Assembly (NCBI GenBank): GCA_022711435.1
Contig: JAKLFB010000006.1
Coordinates: 1 to 64,000 of the forward strand
Source: Verrucomicrobiota bacterium
Lineage (GTDB): Bacteria; Verrucomicrobiota; Verrucomicrobiia; Limisphaerales; UBA1319
DNA length: 64,000 nt
Direction: 5' to 3'
A model generated the notes under the pieces. The model was not told where the DNA came from. It saw only the letters and a list, made by a program, of their open reading frames with translations, and ran no database searches. Below, piece by piece: positions 46,372 to 54,654 of this stretch; the first letter of the stretch is position 1, and every line of letters begins with the position of its first letter. Both the position numbers and the translations under genes were made by a program.

Positions 46372-47778
46372 ATGAACGATACAACACGCGTGAAACAATC
46401 GATGCCCCATCATCGCCAGCCCCGTCCTGCCGCTGCCCGACCGGCCCCTGCCCTTTCCCGCCGCCGCTTTCTCCGATGGGCCGGAGGCGCGCTGGCGGCG
46501 GGGGCCGCCATGGACCTGCCGCAACTGGTGGATCGGCGCGTCCTCGCCGCCCCGGGCCGGCCCGGGGCAAACGATCGGATCATTCTCGGCCACATTGGAG
46601 TCGGCGGCATGGGCGGCGGCCACCTGCGGGGCATGGCGGTGCGGCAGACGCACGGGCAGGTCACCGTCGCGGCGGTGTGCGATGCGGACCGCAAACGGCT
46701 GGCCACGGCTGCCGAGATCGCCGGTCCCGGCGCCAAGGCCTATCGGGATTACCGATCGATTCTCGAGCGGAAGGACATCGACGCGGTCGTGATCGCCACC
46801 CCGGACCACTGGCATGCCGTTCAGACCGTTCATGCCGCCCAGTGCGGCAAACACGTCTATGTCGAGAAGCCGGCCTGCTGCACGATCGAGGAAGGGAAAG
46901 CCATGGTGGCCGCCGGGCGCGAGAACCGTGTGGCGATCCAGGTCGGCTCCCAGGGGCGTTCCCAGCCCGAGGCCTATCTGGCTCACCGCTACATCGCCAA
47001 CGGGATGCTGGGCCGCGTCCGCGAGGTTGTCTGCTGGCATTATCCCAGCCCGGCGGACACCAATCCCGTCCCCGATAGCGAGCCTCCAGCCGACCTGGAC
47101 TGGGACATGTGGCTGGGCCCGCTCCGCTGGCGCCCCTACAATGCGCGCTATTGCCACGGCACCTTCCGATGGATCATGGAATCCGGCGGCGGCCAGATCC
47201 GCGACCGGGGCGCCCACGTCATGAGCAATGCCCTCTATTTCATGAATGCCGACCACACCGGGCCCGTCAGCATCGAAGCCACCGGCACCTTGCCCTCCCA
47301 TGGCCTTTGGGACACCGCCATCGAGATGGAGGTGGCCTACCAGTTCAAGAATCCGGACTGGACACTCTACTGGCGCCAGCCCGGCGAGCGCATCCCCTAC
47401 TACCGGTCCGATGCCCGGATCCGCGACGGCTATGGCGCCATCTACCGCGGCGACAAGGACAGCCTCATCGTCTGGGCCGGGGACGGCCAGACCTTCACGG
47501 AGGCCAAAGCCCTCGAGTACCGTGTCCCTCCCGGCGGCCAAGATGTCTACCGCAGCCCCGGCCACGTCGAAGACTGGTTCCATGGCATTCGCACCGGCGC
47601 TCCCACCATCATGAACATCCAGGCCGGCGCCGCCACCGCGTTCCTCACCATCCTCGCCAACCTCTCGCTGATCCTGGGCCGAAAGCTCCAGTGGGACCCC
47701 GTCCAGCAGGAGATTGTAGGCGATGAGCATGCCCGGCGCCTCATGAGCCGCCCCCAGCGATATCCCTATCATCTGTAA
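46372..47778 (+). CDS. Gfo/Idh/MocA family oxidoreductase with twin-arginine signal
   Basis: A 468-residue oxidoreductase. The leader contains a Tat-type motif, SRRRFLRWAGGALAAGAAM. The Rossmann domain starts at GHIGVGGMGGGHLRGM, with AAVCDADRKRL and VVIATPDHWHAVQ. The catalytic EKP motif is in VYVEKPACC near residue 165. The C-terminal domain has WDMWLGPLRWRPYNARY and IRDRGAHVMSNALYFM. The Tat leader means export, as is common for such proteins in this phylum, where they act on sugars or glycosides with bound NAD(P). It starts 41 bases after the FKBP stop and is followed by the HEAT gene at 39 bases. The substrate is unknown. Confidence 0.88.
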   Translation: MNDTTRVKQSMPHHRQPRPAAARPAPALSRRRFLRWAGGALAAGAAMDLPQLVDRRVLAAPGRPGANDRIILGHIGVGGMGGGHLRGMAVRQTHGQVTVAAVCDADRKRLATAAEIAGPGAKAYRDYRSILERKDIDAVVIATPDHWHAVQTVHAAQCGKHVYVEKPACCTIEEGKAMVAAGRENRVAIQVGSQGRSQPEAYLAHRYIANGMLGRVREVVCWHYPSPADTNPVPDSEPPADLDWDMWLGPLRWRPYNARYCHGTFRWIMESGGGQIRDRGAHVMSNALYFMNADHTGPVSIEATGTLPSHGLWDTAIEMEVAYQFKNPDWTLYWRQPGERIPYYRSDARIRDGYGAIYRGDKDSLIVWAGDGQTFTEAKALEYRVPPGGQDVYRSPGHVEDWFHGIRTGAPTIMNIQAGAATAFLTILANLSLILGRKLQWDPVQQEIVGDEHARRLMSRPQRYPYHL

Positions 47779-47817
47779 TCCGCCTCGATCCCAATCCACC
47801 CACCTGCCCTCCAACGC

Positions 47818-48435
47818 ATGAACTTGCCACTCACTGCCGCATCGCAAACCACGCTCGCCGGCGTCGCCGCCGTCCCGCCGCCAGCCGGCAACACTGTCGA
47901 GCCGCTCCTGGCCGCCCTCCGCAGCACCGATGCCCGCCAGCGCGGCCGGGCCTGGCAGTCGGCCGGATCTCTGGGCGCCGACGCCGTCCGCCCGCTCGCC
48001 GCTCTGATGCAGGATCCCCAATTCGAAACCGCCCGGTCCGCCCGCCGCGCCATTGAACGGATCGTCGCCGATGCCGGGAGGCCCGGCGCCGAGGCCAAAC
48101 GCCAGGCCATCGCACGGGAGCTCATCGCGGTTCTCGAGTCGCGCCCACCAACGCGGATCGCCCGAGATCTCCTCTGGCTCGCCTCCGAAGTCGCCGGGGA
48201 CAACGCCGTGCTCGCTCTGGCTGCCTGGCTCAATCACCCGGATCTGCGCGAGGACGCGCGCCAGGTTCTCCATCGGCTCCCCGGCGATGCCGCCCTCGCT
48301 GCCCTTCGAGCCGCGTTTGCGTCCGCACCCGAGGAGTTCAAGCCCAACCTGGCTTACTCGCTGCGGGCGCGCGGCGTTTCCATCGCCGGATATCCCGACG
48401 CCAAGCTCCTCCCAACCCGCCCCGCCGCCGACTGA
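47818..48435 (+). CDS. HEAT-repeat protein
   Basis: A 205-residue all-helical protein of HEAT or PBS-lyase type repeats: VEPLLAALRSTDARQRGRAWQSAGSLGADAVRPLAALM, then TARSARRAIERIVADAG, and later AVLALAAWLNHPDLREDARQVLHRL and AALAALRAAF. No catalytic motif and no clear signal peptide. The gene is tightly placed between the Gfo/Idh gene and the metallophosphoesterase (14 bases before the latter), so it is probably part of that transcript. A scaffold or partner-binding role is expected but not defined. Confidence 0.75.
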   Translation: MNLPLTAASQTTLAGVAAVPPPAGNTVEPLLAALRSTDARQRGRAWQSAGSLGADAVRPLAALMQDPQFETARSARRAIERIVADAGRPGAEAKRQAIARELIAVLESRPPTRIARDLLWLASEVAGDNAVLALAAWLNHPDLREDARQVLHRLPGDAALAALRAAFASAPEEFKPNLAYSLRARGVSIAGYPDAKLLPTRPAAD

Positions 48436-48449
48436 TCCCCAGTTTTTTC

Positions 48450-49658
48450 ATGAAGGCTCATTTCTGGAAGATCGGCATCTTATGTGGATCGATGATCGTT
48501 GCCGGGATGGTTGCCCTTTCCGGTCAACCGTCGCAGCCGGCCGCGGTCGAACCATCCACCGATCGCGCCCTCGTCCAGCCTCCCTATCTGCAGGCGCTTT
48601 CGCCCCGAACCATGGCGATCCTTTGGGAGACGGATTCGCCGGCCTATGGATGGATCGAATATGGAGAGACGGCCGCCCTGGGCCGCCGCCAGGATGCCAC
48701 CCGATTCGGCCTGCGCGACGCCAACAGCACTTGCCACCGCATTACCCTCGCCGGGCTCGAACCGGGCACGACCTATTATTATCGGGTCCACTGGAGACCG
48801 ATCCGCTCCTTCAAGGCCTACCAGGTCGATTTCGGACCCGATCAATCCACCGAGATCGCCGCGTTCCGAACCCTGCCCGGCCGGCAGGATCGTGTCGCGG
48901 CTGTGGTTTTTAACGACCTGCACAACAACATCCCAACCTTCCAAGCCTTGTGCAGGGCCGTGTCGACAATCCCGTTCGATTTCAGCCTTTTCAACGGCGA
49001 TTGTCTGGTCGATTTGAACGAGGAATCCCGAGCGCTGGCGGTGATGAACGAGTACATCGGCGGTATCCAGGCCGGCCGCAGATCCGCCTTCTTCATCCGC
49101 GGCAACCACGAAACCCGAGGCGCCTTTGCCCGGCTCATGCCCCGCCTTTTCGCCTGGCCCGGCGACAGGCCGTATTTCGCCTTCAACGCCGGACCGGTGC
49201 GCTGGGTGGTCTTGGACTGCGGAGAGGACAAGCCCGACGATAACGTCGAGTATTCCGGCCTGGTCAATTTCGCGACCTACCGCCAGGAACAAACGCCCTG
49301 GCTGAAGCGTGAGATCGCATCCCCGGCCTTCCGCCGGGCGCCGTGGCGTGTGCTGGTCCATCACATGCCGATCTATCCCGCCCGCACCAAGGGCAATGGC
49401 GGCCGCCAAGCCCAGGATCTGTGGAATGGGATCCTGGCCAACGCAGGCATCGATCTCGCCCTCAACGCCCACACCCACCGAACCGCCTTTCACCCCCCGT
49501 TTGCGATCGGCAATCCGTTCCCGGTCGCCATCGGCGGCGCACCGACCCTCAAAGACGCCACGGTCATGCTCCTTGAGGCCGATCCTAACCAGCTCAAGCT
49601 CCGCATCCTTGATGCTTCGGGAAACGACAGGTTTCCACCCTTCCTCAAAACCCGGTGA
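48450..49658 (+). CDS. Exported metallophosphoesterase with fibronectin-like N-terminal domain
   Basis: A 402-residue protein. Signal peptide: about residues 1-25. A purple-acid-phosphatase-type fibronectin III domain follows (about 40-145: PPYLQALSPRTMAILWETDSP, GLEPGTTYYYRVHW). The calcineurin-like domain has its five metal blocks: FNDLHNN near 155, NGDCLVD near 183, RGNHETRG near 217, VHHMPIY near 304 and NAHTHRTAFH near 341. The first block reads ND-H rather than the usual GD-H/D-H. The protein is expected to hydrolyse phosphoesters outside the cytoplasm; the true substrate is open. MITE copy B begins 19 bases after its stop. Confidence 0.88.
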   Translation: MKAHFWKIGILCGSMIVAGMVALSGQPSQPAAVEPSTDRALVQPPYLQALSPRTMAILWETDSPAYGWIEYGETAALGRRQDATRFGLRDANSTCHRITLAGLEPGTTYYYRVHWRPIRSFKAYQVDFGPDQSTEIAAFRTLPGRQDRVAAVVFNDLHNNIPTFQALCRAVSTIPFDFSLFNGDCLVDLNEESRALAVMNEYIGGIQAGRRSAFFIRGNHETRGAFARLMPRLFAWPGDRPYFAFNAGPVRWVVLDCGEDKPDDNVEYSGLVNFATYRQEQTPWLKREIASPAFRRAPWRVLVHHMPIYPARTKGNGGRQAQDLWNGILANAGIDLALNAHTHRTAFHPPFAIGNPFPVAIGGAPTLKDATVMLLEADPNQLKLRILDASGNDRFPPFLKTR

Positions 49659-49677
49659 CGCAAACAATGGGATCTAA

Positions 49678-49949
49678 GGGTCTGTGCAAAAATTACTTCC
49701 GATTTTGGCGGGAGCGCCGCCGGGCCAGATGCGAGGCGCAAGGGAGGGAGTGTATCCCCTGCGATACTCGACCGACCGAGCCACGAAGCCGATGGCCCGG
49801 CGCCGCCCCGCCCCGCAGGGCTGGGGGCCTTGGGCGCGCTGGCTGTGTTGCTCCTCGCTCACAGACCTCGCGGGTATGCTCGCTCGTCGCGCCTTGCCAG
49901 CCCGCCCAATCCCCTCCAGCAAAATCGGAATTAATTTTTGCACAGACCC
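49678..49949. mobile_element. MITE-like element, copy B (272 bp)
   Basis: This is a near-identical copy of the element at 34170-34442, in the same orientation, differing at a handful of positions and by one base in length. It has the same 30-base terminal inverted repeats with one mismatch. TAA flanks both sides (49675-49677 and 49950-49952), suggesting a short target duplication that includes TA. No transposase is inside. It lies in the 373-base gap between the metallophosphoesterase and the second Gfo/Idh gene. Confidence 0.85.
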
Positions 49950-50031
49950 TAAAGCAGCCTCCCCGGACCAAGCGGCGTTGGATGCCTGATGGCAACGATC
50001 AACAACCTTCCAATCAGCAATCGAATCCCCT

Positions 50032-51525
50032 ATGAAACAGACCGCAAACCAAGGAGCGCCGCATCCGATGACACGGCGCAAGTTTGTCGTCGGAACCCTG
50101 GCCACAGCAGGAGTCATCGCCGGAGCGCCCGCGTTTCTGCGGGGCCAGAACCTCAACAACAAGCTGGACATTGCGTTCATCGCGTGCGGCGGGCGCGCCA
50201 ATGCCAGCCTGGCCGAGCTCACCCTCGGGCCGGGCGGCGGCAACAAGCCGGCCAAAGGCAGGCGCCCGGGCGCCGAGGCGTTTGCCGGGCCGCATCCGGA
50301 CGAGAATGTCGCGGTGATCTGCGATGTGAACCAGGCTGCGCTGGACTCGGCGTCCGCGCGATTTCCCCGGGCGAAGAAGTTCACCGATCTGCGACGCGTC
50401 TTCGACCGCCCGAACGACTTCGATGCCGTCGTGGTGTCCACCGCCGAACACACGCATGTGTTTGCCACCTACCTGGCGCTGATCCACGGCAAACACGTCT
50501 ACTGCGAGAAGCCGCTCGCTTACAACATCTGGGAGACCCGGCTCATTCGCGAGACGGCCGCCCGGTATCCGAAGCTGTCCACGCAGATGGGCAACCAGGG
50601 GCACGCCTCGGCGGCCCGGCGCAGGATCCGGGAAATCCTCAGCACCGGCGTCATCGGCTCCGTGCGCGAAGTCCACGTCTGGGCCGAGCGCGCCTGGGGG
50701 CTTCAAGACGCCGCGTCTGCCGAGCGTTTCGACAAGCCGCACGGCTTCTACAACGGCATCCAGATTGTGGACCGGTTCCGGGAGGAGATGCCGATCCCGG
50801 CGAACCTGCATTGGGATCTCTGGCTCGGCCCTGCACCGGAGCGGCCGTATCACGCGACTTATTTCCCCGGCCCTCGCTGGTACCGATGGTGGGACTTCGC
50901 CAACGGGACAATGAGCGACCTCGGCAGCCACGACAACGACGTGCCTTACACGGTGCTGGATCTCTGGCGCGCGGATGCGAAGGCGGGCCGTGCGCTGGCG
51001 CCTTTGACGGTCGAGGCGGTTTCGCCCAACGTTCCGGCGCCGCACCGGGAGCTCGCCCCGGCGACCCTGAAGGCGACGTTTGAATACGCGGCCGTGGGGT
51101 CGCAGCCTGCGCTCAAGCTTGTCTGGTACCAGGGCGACTGCAAGCCGCCTGGCTGGGTAGCGGCTTGGGGCGGCCGCTCCTGCCTGTTCATCGGCGACAA
51201 GGGCATGCTGCTCGGCAATGGAAAGCTGCTGCCCGAGGAGAAATTCAGGGACTTCCCGACGCCGCCCGAGACCCTGCCCCGCTCTACCGGCCATTGGGTC
51301 GAGTGGGTGAACTACGCCAAAAACAAAGGCCCTGTGCCCGGCTCGAATTTCCAATACTCGGGCTGGACAACCGAAGCCAACCACCTCGGCAACGTGGCCT
51401 ACCGCACCGGCAAGAAGATCGAGTGGGACTACCGGAACCTGCGCGCGTCCAACGCGCCGGAAGCCGCCCCATTCATCCAGCGCCCGGCGTATCGCAAGGG
51501 CTGGGACGGCATCTTGGGAGCGTGA
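50032..51525 (+). CDS. Gfo/Idh/MocA family oxidoreductase with twin-arginine signal
   Basis: A 497-residue oxidoreductase with a Tat leader (MTRRKFVVGTLATAGVIAG, starting at residue 13). Rossmann strand: IAFIACGGRANASLAE, an unusual loop without the usual GxGxxG. The EKP motif is in VYCEKPLAYN near residue 158. C-terminal domain motifs are LHWDLWLGPAPERPYHATYFP and RWWDFANGTMSDLGSHDNDVPY. Its paralogue at 46372-47778 differs strongly, so they are not a recent duplicate. ATG 50032 opens the frame and ATG 50068 is an alternative that starts right at the Tat motif. It neighbours a GH28 enzyme on the other strand, so a role in hexuronate or oligogalacturonide metabolism is possible. Confidence 0.85.
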   Translation: MKQTANQGAPHPMTRRKFVVGTLATAGVIAGAPAFLRGQNLNNKLDIAFIACGGRANASLAELTLGPGGGNKPAKGRRPGAEAFAGPHPDENVAVICDVNQAALDSASARFPRAKKFTDLRRVFDRPNDFDAVVVSTAEHTHVFATYLALIHGKHVYCEKPLAYNIWETRLIRETAARYPKLSTQMGNQGHASAARRRIREILSTGVIGSVREVHVWAERAWGLQDAASAERFDKPHGFYNGIQIVDRFREEMPIPANLHWDLWLGPAPERPYHATYFPGPRWYRWWDFANGTMSDLGSHDNDVPYTVLDLWRADAKAGRALAPLTVEAVSPNVPAPHRELAPATLKATFEYAAVGSQPALKLVWYQGDCKPPGWVAAWGGRSCLFIGDKGMLLGNGKLLPEEKFRDFPTPPETLPRSTGHWVEWVNYAKNKGPVPGSNFQYSGWTTEANHLGNVAYRTGKKIEWDYRNLRASNAPEAAPFIQRPAYRKGWDGILGA

Positions 51526-51556
51526 TCGGAATCGCGATCTCGAGCTTGCGCCTCCG

Positions 51557-52966
51557 TTATGGGCCGGCCACGGAAAAGCCGCGGCACCCCTCGAGATCAA
51601 TCACCGGCAGGATGCCCGCCTCGGGCCCCGGCCGGCGCCGCACGTCCAGCAGCGTGCCCCGCTCGATGTGCCGCCCGCAAAAGGCCGCGCGGTCGAACGA
51701 CCGGAAGGCCGATTCGGCGATCTCGACGCGCACCGCTTCCACCCGCAGGTCGCGCGCGTGTGCCACGGTGAAGTAAGCGGGCAGCCGGGCGAATTCGGTG
51801 TTTCGAGCGTCGGGCGCATCCTGAGTGGTGCGGGTCCCACCCACCGGCTTGCTGCGGCGGGCATACGAGTCGGCCTGCGGCACGCGGATCCGCACGTCGC
51901 GGAAGGTGAGCCTCTCGATCGGGCTTTCCGCCATGCCCTGGACCAGGATGCCGCTGCCGGTGGTGATGTCCAATCGTTCGAAGATCACATCGCGGATGCG
52001 TCCAACCCTCGAATTCGGGTGGCGCCGTTCGATGTCCATGAAAACGGGGGTCACCGTGCGGTTCGTCGCCGAGCACGGGCCGATGACGATGTTCGAGAAC
52101 GCCACGCGTTCGATGGTCGCGCCGTCCTTGAGATAGAAGCCAATGCCCGTGGGCGAATTGGTGATGACGCAGTTGGCGAAGCGGATGTTGCGGAAGTCGC
52201 CGTGCGATTCGGTGCCGAGCTTGAGCGCGGAGGCGGCCGACTCGAGGAAACAGTCCGTCACCGCGACATCTTCACAGGGATGCGCCTCCGTGGACTTGAG
52301 CACGATGCAATCGTCGCCGGCGCTGATGCGGCAGCGGGCGATGCGCACGCGGCGGCAGGAGTTGGGATCGATGCCGTCGGAATTGAGGCGGCGGTAGTTG
52401 TTCCGGATGGTCACGTCCTCGACAGCGACGTCCTCGCAGCGTTTGAAGTGCAGGGTCCAGGCGTCGCTGTTCAGGATGGTGACGCCGCGCACGGTCACAT
52501 CGCGGCAGCCCGTGAACAGCAGGATGCCGGTGCGGAACTCCGGCTTCTCGGGCGCGCTCCAACGGGCGCCGTAGTCCGCGGCGCCCTGGCCGTTGATGAT
52601 GCCCTGACCGGTGAGTGCGACGTGGTGGACGCCGTCCGCCACCAGGAGGTGCCGCTCGCCGCCTCCGGAGTAATCGCTCCGGTTCGTGCTGGCCCACAAG
52701 GTGGCGCCGGCTTCGAGTCGGAGCGTGACGCCGCTGGCCATCCGCAAGGAGCCGGACAAATAATCGCCGGGCGGCAACCGCACCGTCCCGCCGCCAGCCT
52801 TCGCGCATGCGTCCAAGGCGGCTTGGATGGCGGTGCGGTTATGGACGCCGCGATCGCCCTTGGCGCCATAGTCGCGGACGTTGAAGACGCGATCCGTGCC
52901 GGCAGCCGGCAAGACCGCAGCGGACAGCAGCAAGGCTGCGCCAAGGTTCAACAGGTGCGGATGCAT
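51557..52966 (-). CDS. Glycoside hydrolase family 28 (polygalacturonase-like), exported
   Basis: A 469-residue GH28 enzyme. Signal peptide: about residues 1-22 (LLLSAAVLPAAG). The start of the beta-helix is FNVRDYGAKGDRGVHNRTAIQAALDAC, standard for the family. The catalytic acids are in NSDGIDP near 194-200, AGDDCIVLKS near 216-218, and ESHGD near 252-256, where the usual GHG is SHG. The last third is less conserved and adds about 60 residues rich in Arg. GH28 enzymes hydrolyse alpha-1,4-galacturonides in pectin. The gene faces the Gfo/Idh gene at 50032-51525 with 31 bases between their stops. Confidence 0.88.
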   Translation of the reverse strand: MHPHLLNLGAALLLSAAVLPAAGTDRVFNVRDYGAKGDRGVHNRTAIQAALDACAKAGGGTVRLPPGDYLSGSLRMASGVTLRLEAGATLWASTNRSDYSGGGERHLLVADGVHHVALTGQGIINGQGAADYGARWSAPEKPEFRTGILLFTGCRDVTVRGVTILNSDAWTLHFKRCEDVAVEDVTIRNNYRRLNSDGIDPNSCRRVRIARCRISAGDDCIVLKSTEAHPCEDVAVTDCFLESAASALKLGTESHGDFRNIRFANCVITNSPTGIGFYLKDGATIERVAFSNIVIGPCSATNRTVTPVFMDIERRHPNSRVGRIRDVIFERLDITTGSGILVQGMAESPIERLTFRDVRIRVPQADSYARRSKPVGGTRTTQDAPDARNTEFARLPAYFTVAHARDLRVEAVRVEIAESAFRSFDRAAFCGRHIERGTLLDVRRRPGPEAGILPVIDLEGCRGFSVAGP

Positions 52967-53079
52967 GATGCGATTCTGGCTGAAGCGGGCGGCTTGTCCG
53001 GAAGCCGCATGGACCGAATTCGACTCGAGCGCGGAACTCTTGCTGCCTTAACGCCATAGCCGATGGAAACCACAGGCCT

Positions 53080-54012
53080 TTACTTCGCGAGAAATCCCGG
53101 CTGGGCGTCTGCCCACCGGCGGAACAGCTCCTCGATCACGCGGTATTTCTCGGGATTACCGGATTGGCTCGGGTGGCAATAGACCAGCACGCCGTCGGCG
53201 CACTCGTGCGCTTGCGCCATCACGTCGCCGACGTAGGGAGGCGTCGAGTCCCCGAGCCTCGAGTGCGCCGAGGCATAGACATCCACATAGATCGGCGTCG
53301 CGCCGCCAAAGAGCTGGCGGATTTTGGCGACCTCGGACTTCACGGCGCGGGCATCCACCAGGTCGGCTTTCACGGACTCGTTGCGGTAGGGAAATAGGAT
53401 TCCGTCAAACAGGCCGCGGTATTGTTCCGCGTAAGCGGGCGTGAGCTGGCGGTAATAGCCGCAGGGAATAAACGCCAGCTTGGGATTGATGGCCCGCGCG
53501 TCCGACAGGAGCCGCCTCATCCGCTCCGGATTGAGCTCCTTGGGGTTGTGGACAAAGTCATCGATGCTCCAGGCAACCAGGTTGGGGCGCCTCACGCTGA
53601 GCCCGGCGATCTCGACAGCCCAGCGCTCGTAATCCAGCCGGAAAGGTTCCGAGAAATTCTTCGCGCGAGGCGGCGACTCCGAGGGCGGAACCAGCGTGAC
53701 CCATACCTGGATCTTCCTTTCATCGGCCAGCGGCAGAAACGCCTTCAGATCGTCCCAGTCCGTCGCGGCATGCCAGATCAGCCAGTTGTAGGTGTTCGCG
53801 CGAATCGCGCTCAAGTCCTTGGCGAGAAAATCAAGGTCCACCCGCCCATCGGCCCGCCGGGGCGCGGCATTGTAGGTGCCGAACACGTTCTTCAGAGGCT
53901 CGAGGCGCGGCTGTCGGGCCGCGAGGTCGGCGGCCTGAACCGCCGCACTGTCGAGCCCAGCTATTCCGAGAGCCCACACCACCGCCCCATAAAGTGCCCA
54001 TCGCGGATTCAT
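53080..54012 (-). CDS. Exported TIM-barrel-like protein of unknown function
   Basis: A 310-residue protein with a signal peptide (about residues 1-27, ALGIAGLDSAAVQA). Not assigned to a family by eye. Segments alternate strand and helix as in a (beta/alpha)8 glycosidase: FLAKDLSAIRANTYNWLIWHA, KIQVWVTLVPPSE, NLVAWSIDDFVHN, AFIPCGYYRQLTPAYAEQ, LFDGILFPYRNE, TPIYVDVYASAHSRLG and ADGVLVYCHPSQSG. Acidic residues at WSIDDF and YVDVYA are at strand ends, where catalytic acids occur in such barrels. It lies upstream of GH28 on the same strand, with 113 bases between, so it may be cotranscribed and act on pectin-derived sugars, but this is inference. Confidence 0.65.
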   Translation of the reverse strand: MNPRWALYGAVVWALGIAGLDSAAVQAADLAARQPRLEPLKNVFGTYNAAPRRADGRVDLDFLAKDLSAIRANTYNWLIWHAATDWDDLKAFLPLADERKIQVWVTLVPPSESPPRAKNFSEPFRLDYERWAVEIAGLSVRRPNLVAWSIDDFVHNPKELNPERMRRLLSDARAINPKLAFIPCGYYRQLTPAYAEQYRGLFDGILFPYRNESVKADLVDARAVKSEVAKIRQLFGGATPIYVDVYASAHSRLGDSTPPYVGDVMAQAHECADGVLVYCHPSQSGNPEKYRVIEELFRRWADAQPGFLAK

Positions 54013-54101
54013 GGATTGCGATTCACAACTTCAATCCAATTATGGTGGAGGCCAACAGCATGGCAAGCACCATCGACTGCGGCACATGCCCGCCCACAAC
54101 C

Positions 54102-54434
54102 ATGAAACGAATCACCCGCCGCGCTTTCCTTCAGCAGACCTCCCTGGCCGCTGGCGCCATTGCCGCGCTCGCACCCCATGCGCGCGTCCTTGGGGCCAAC
54201 GACGATCTGCGCGTGGCCGTGGTGGGCTTCAACAGCCAAGGGAGGACTCACCTTCGCGAGCACTTGGCGGTCAACGGCGTTGACTGGACCAAGACCGAAG
54301 CCGTGCTCGGGCCATGGCTCGAGCTGGACGCCGAAAAAGAGCAGTTTGTGGGCGGCGGGGATCTCGCGGCCAAGGCCAACCGGCTCGTGACCCGCCCTTA
54401 CCGCTCCCCGTTTGTCGTGCCCGAGAAGGTGTGA
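54102..54434 (+). pseudogene. Gfo/Idh/MocA gene collapsed by an internal in-frame deletion
   Basis: The first 45 or so residues are a Tat leader (ITRRAFLQQTSLAAGAIAAL) and the first Rossmann strand (LRVAVVGFNSQGRTHL). The text then passes directly to [19 protein letters not shown] and ends [13 protein letters not shown], which are typical of the C-terminal end of this oxidoreductase family. Some 300 residues, including the EKP motif, are missing. The frame stays open, giving a 110-residue remnant. The next piece, at 54437-54598, belongs to a different family, which suggests a large deletion event or an assembly collapse. It is read on the opposite strand to the TIM-barrel and PATR genes. Confidence 0.75.
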
Positions 54435-54436
54435 GG

Positions 54437-54598
54437 GCGGCTATTCCGGGCATGGAGCCGCATCCCAGGGCGACCTTCGAGTGCAAGACTTCAGCGCTGA
54501 AGGTGGCCGGCGGAAAGCTCAAGGTCCCCACCGGCCCCGGCACGGGTGTCGAAATCGATCCTGGCTTCATCCAGAAGCACCGACCTGTGACCGCGTGA
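54437..54598 (+). pseudogene. C-terminal scrap of an enolase-superfamily (mandelate racemase-like) gene
   Basis: In the next frame after the Gfo/Idh stop, the translation [20 protein letters not shown], then [22 protein letters not shown] resembles the end of mandelate racemase/muconate-lactonising enzymes (FEPHP...xxGxVxVPxGPGLGVEID). Only the last 53 residues remain and there is no start codon. Such enzymes dehydrate sugar acids. Its loss beside GH28 suggests that a uronate pathway was once more complete here. Confidence 0.6.
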
Positions 54599-54654
54599 AT
54601 CCACGGACGCATCCGCCCGATGCTGGCGCCGGTTCCGCTGGCAACCGCCGATGG

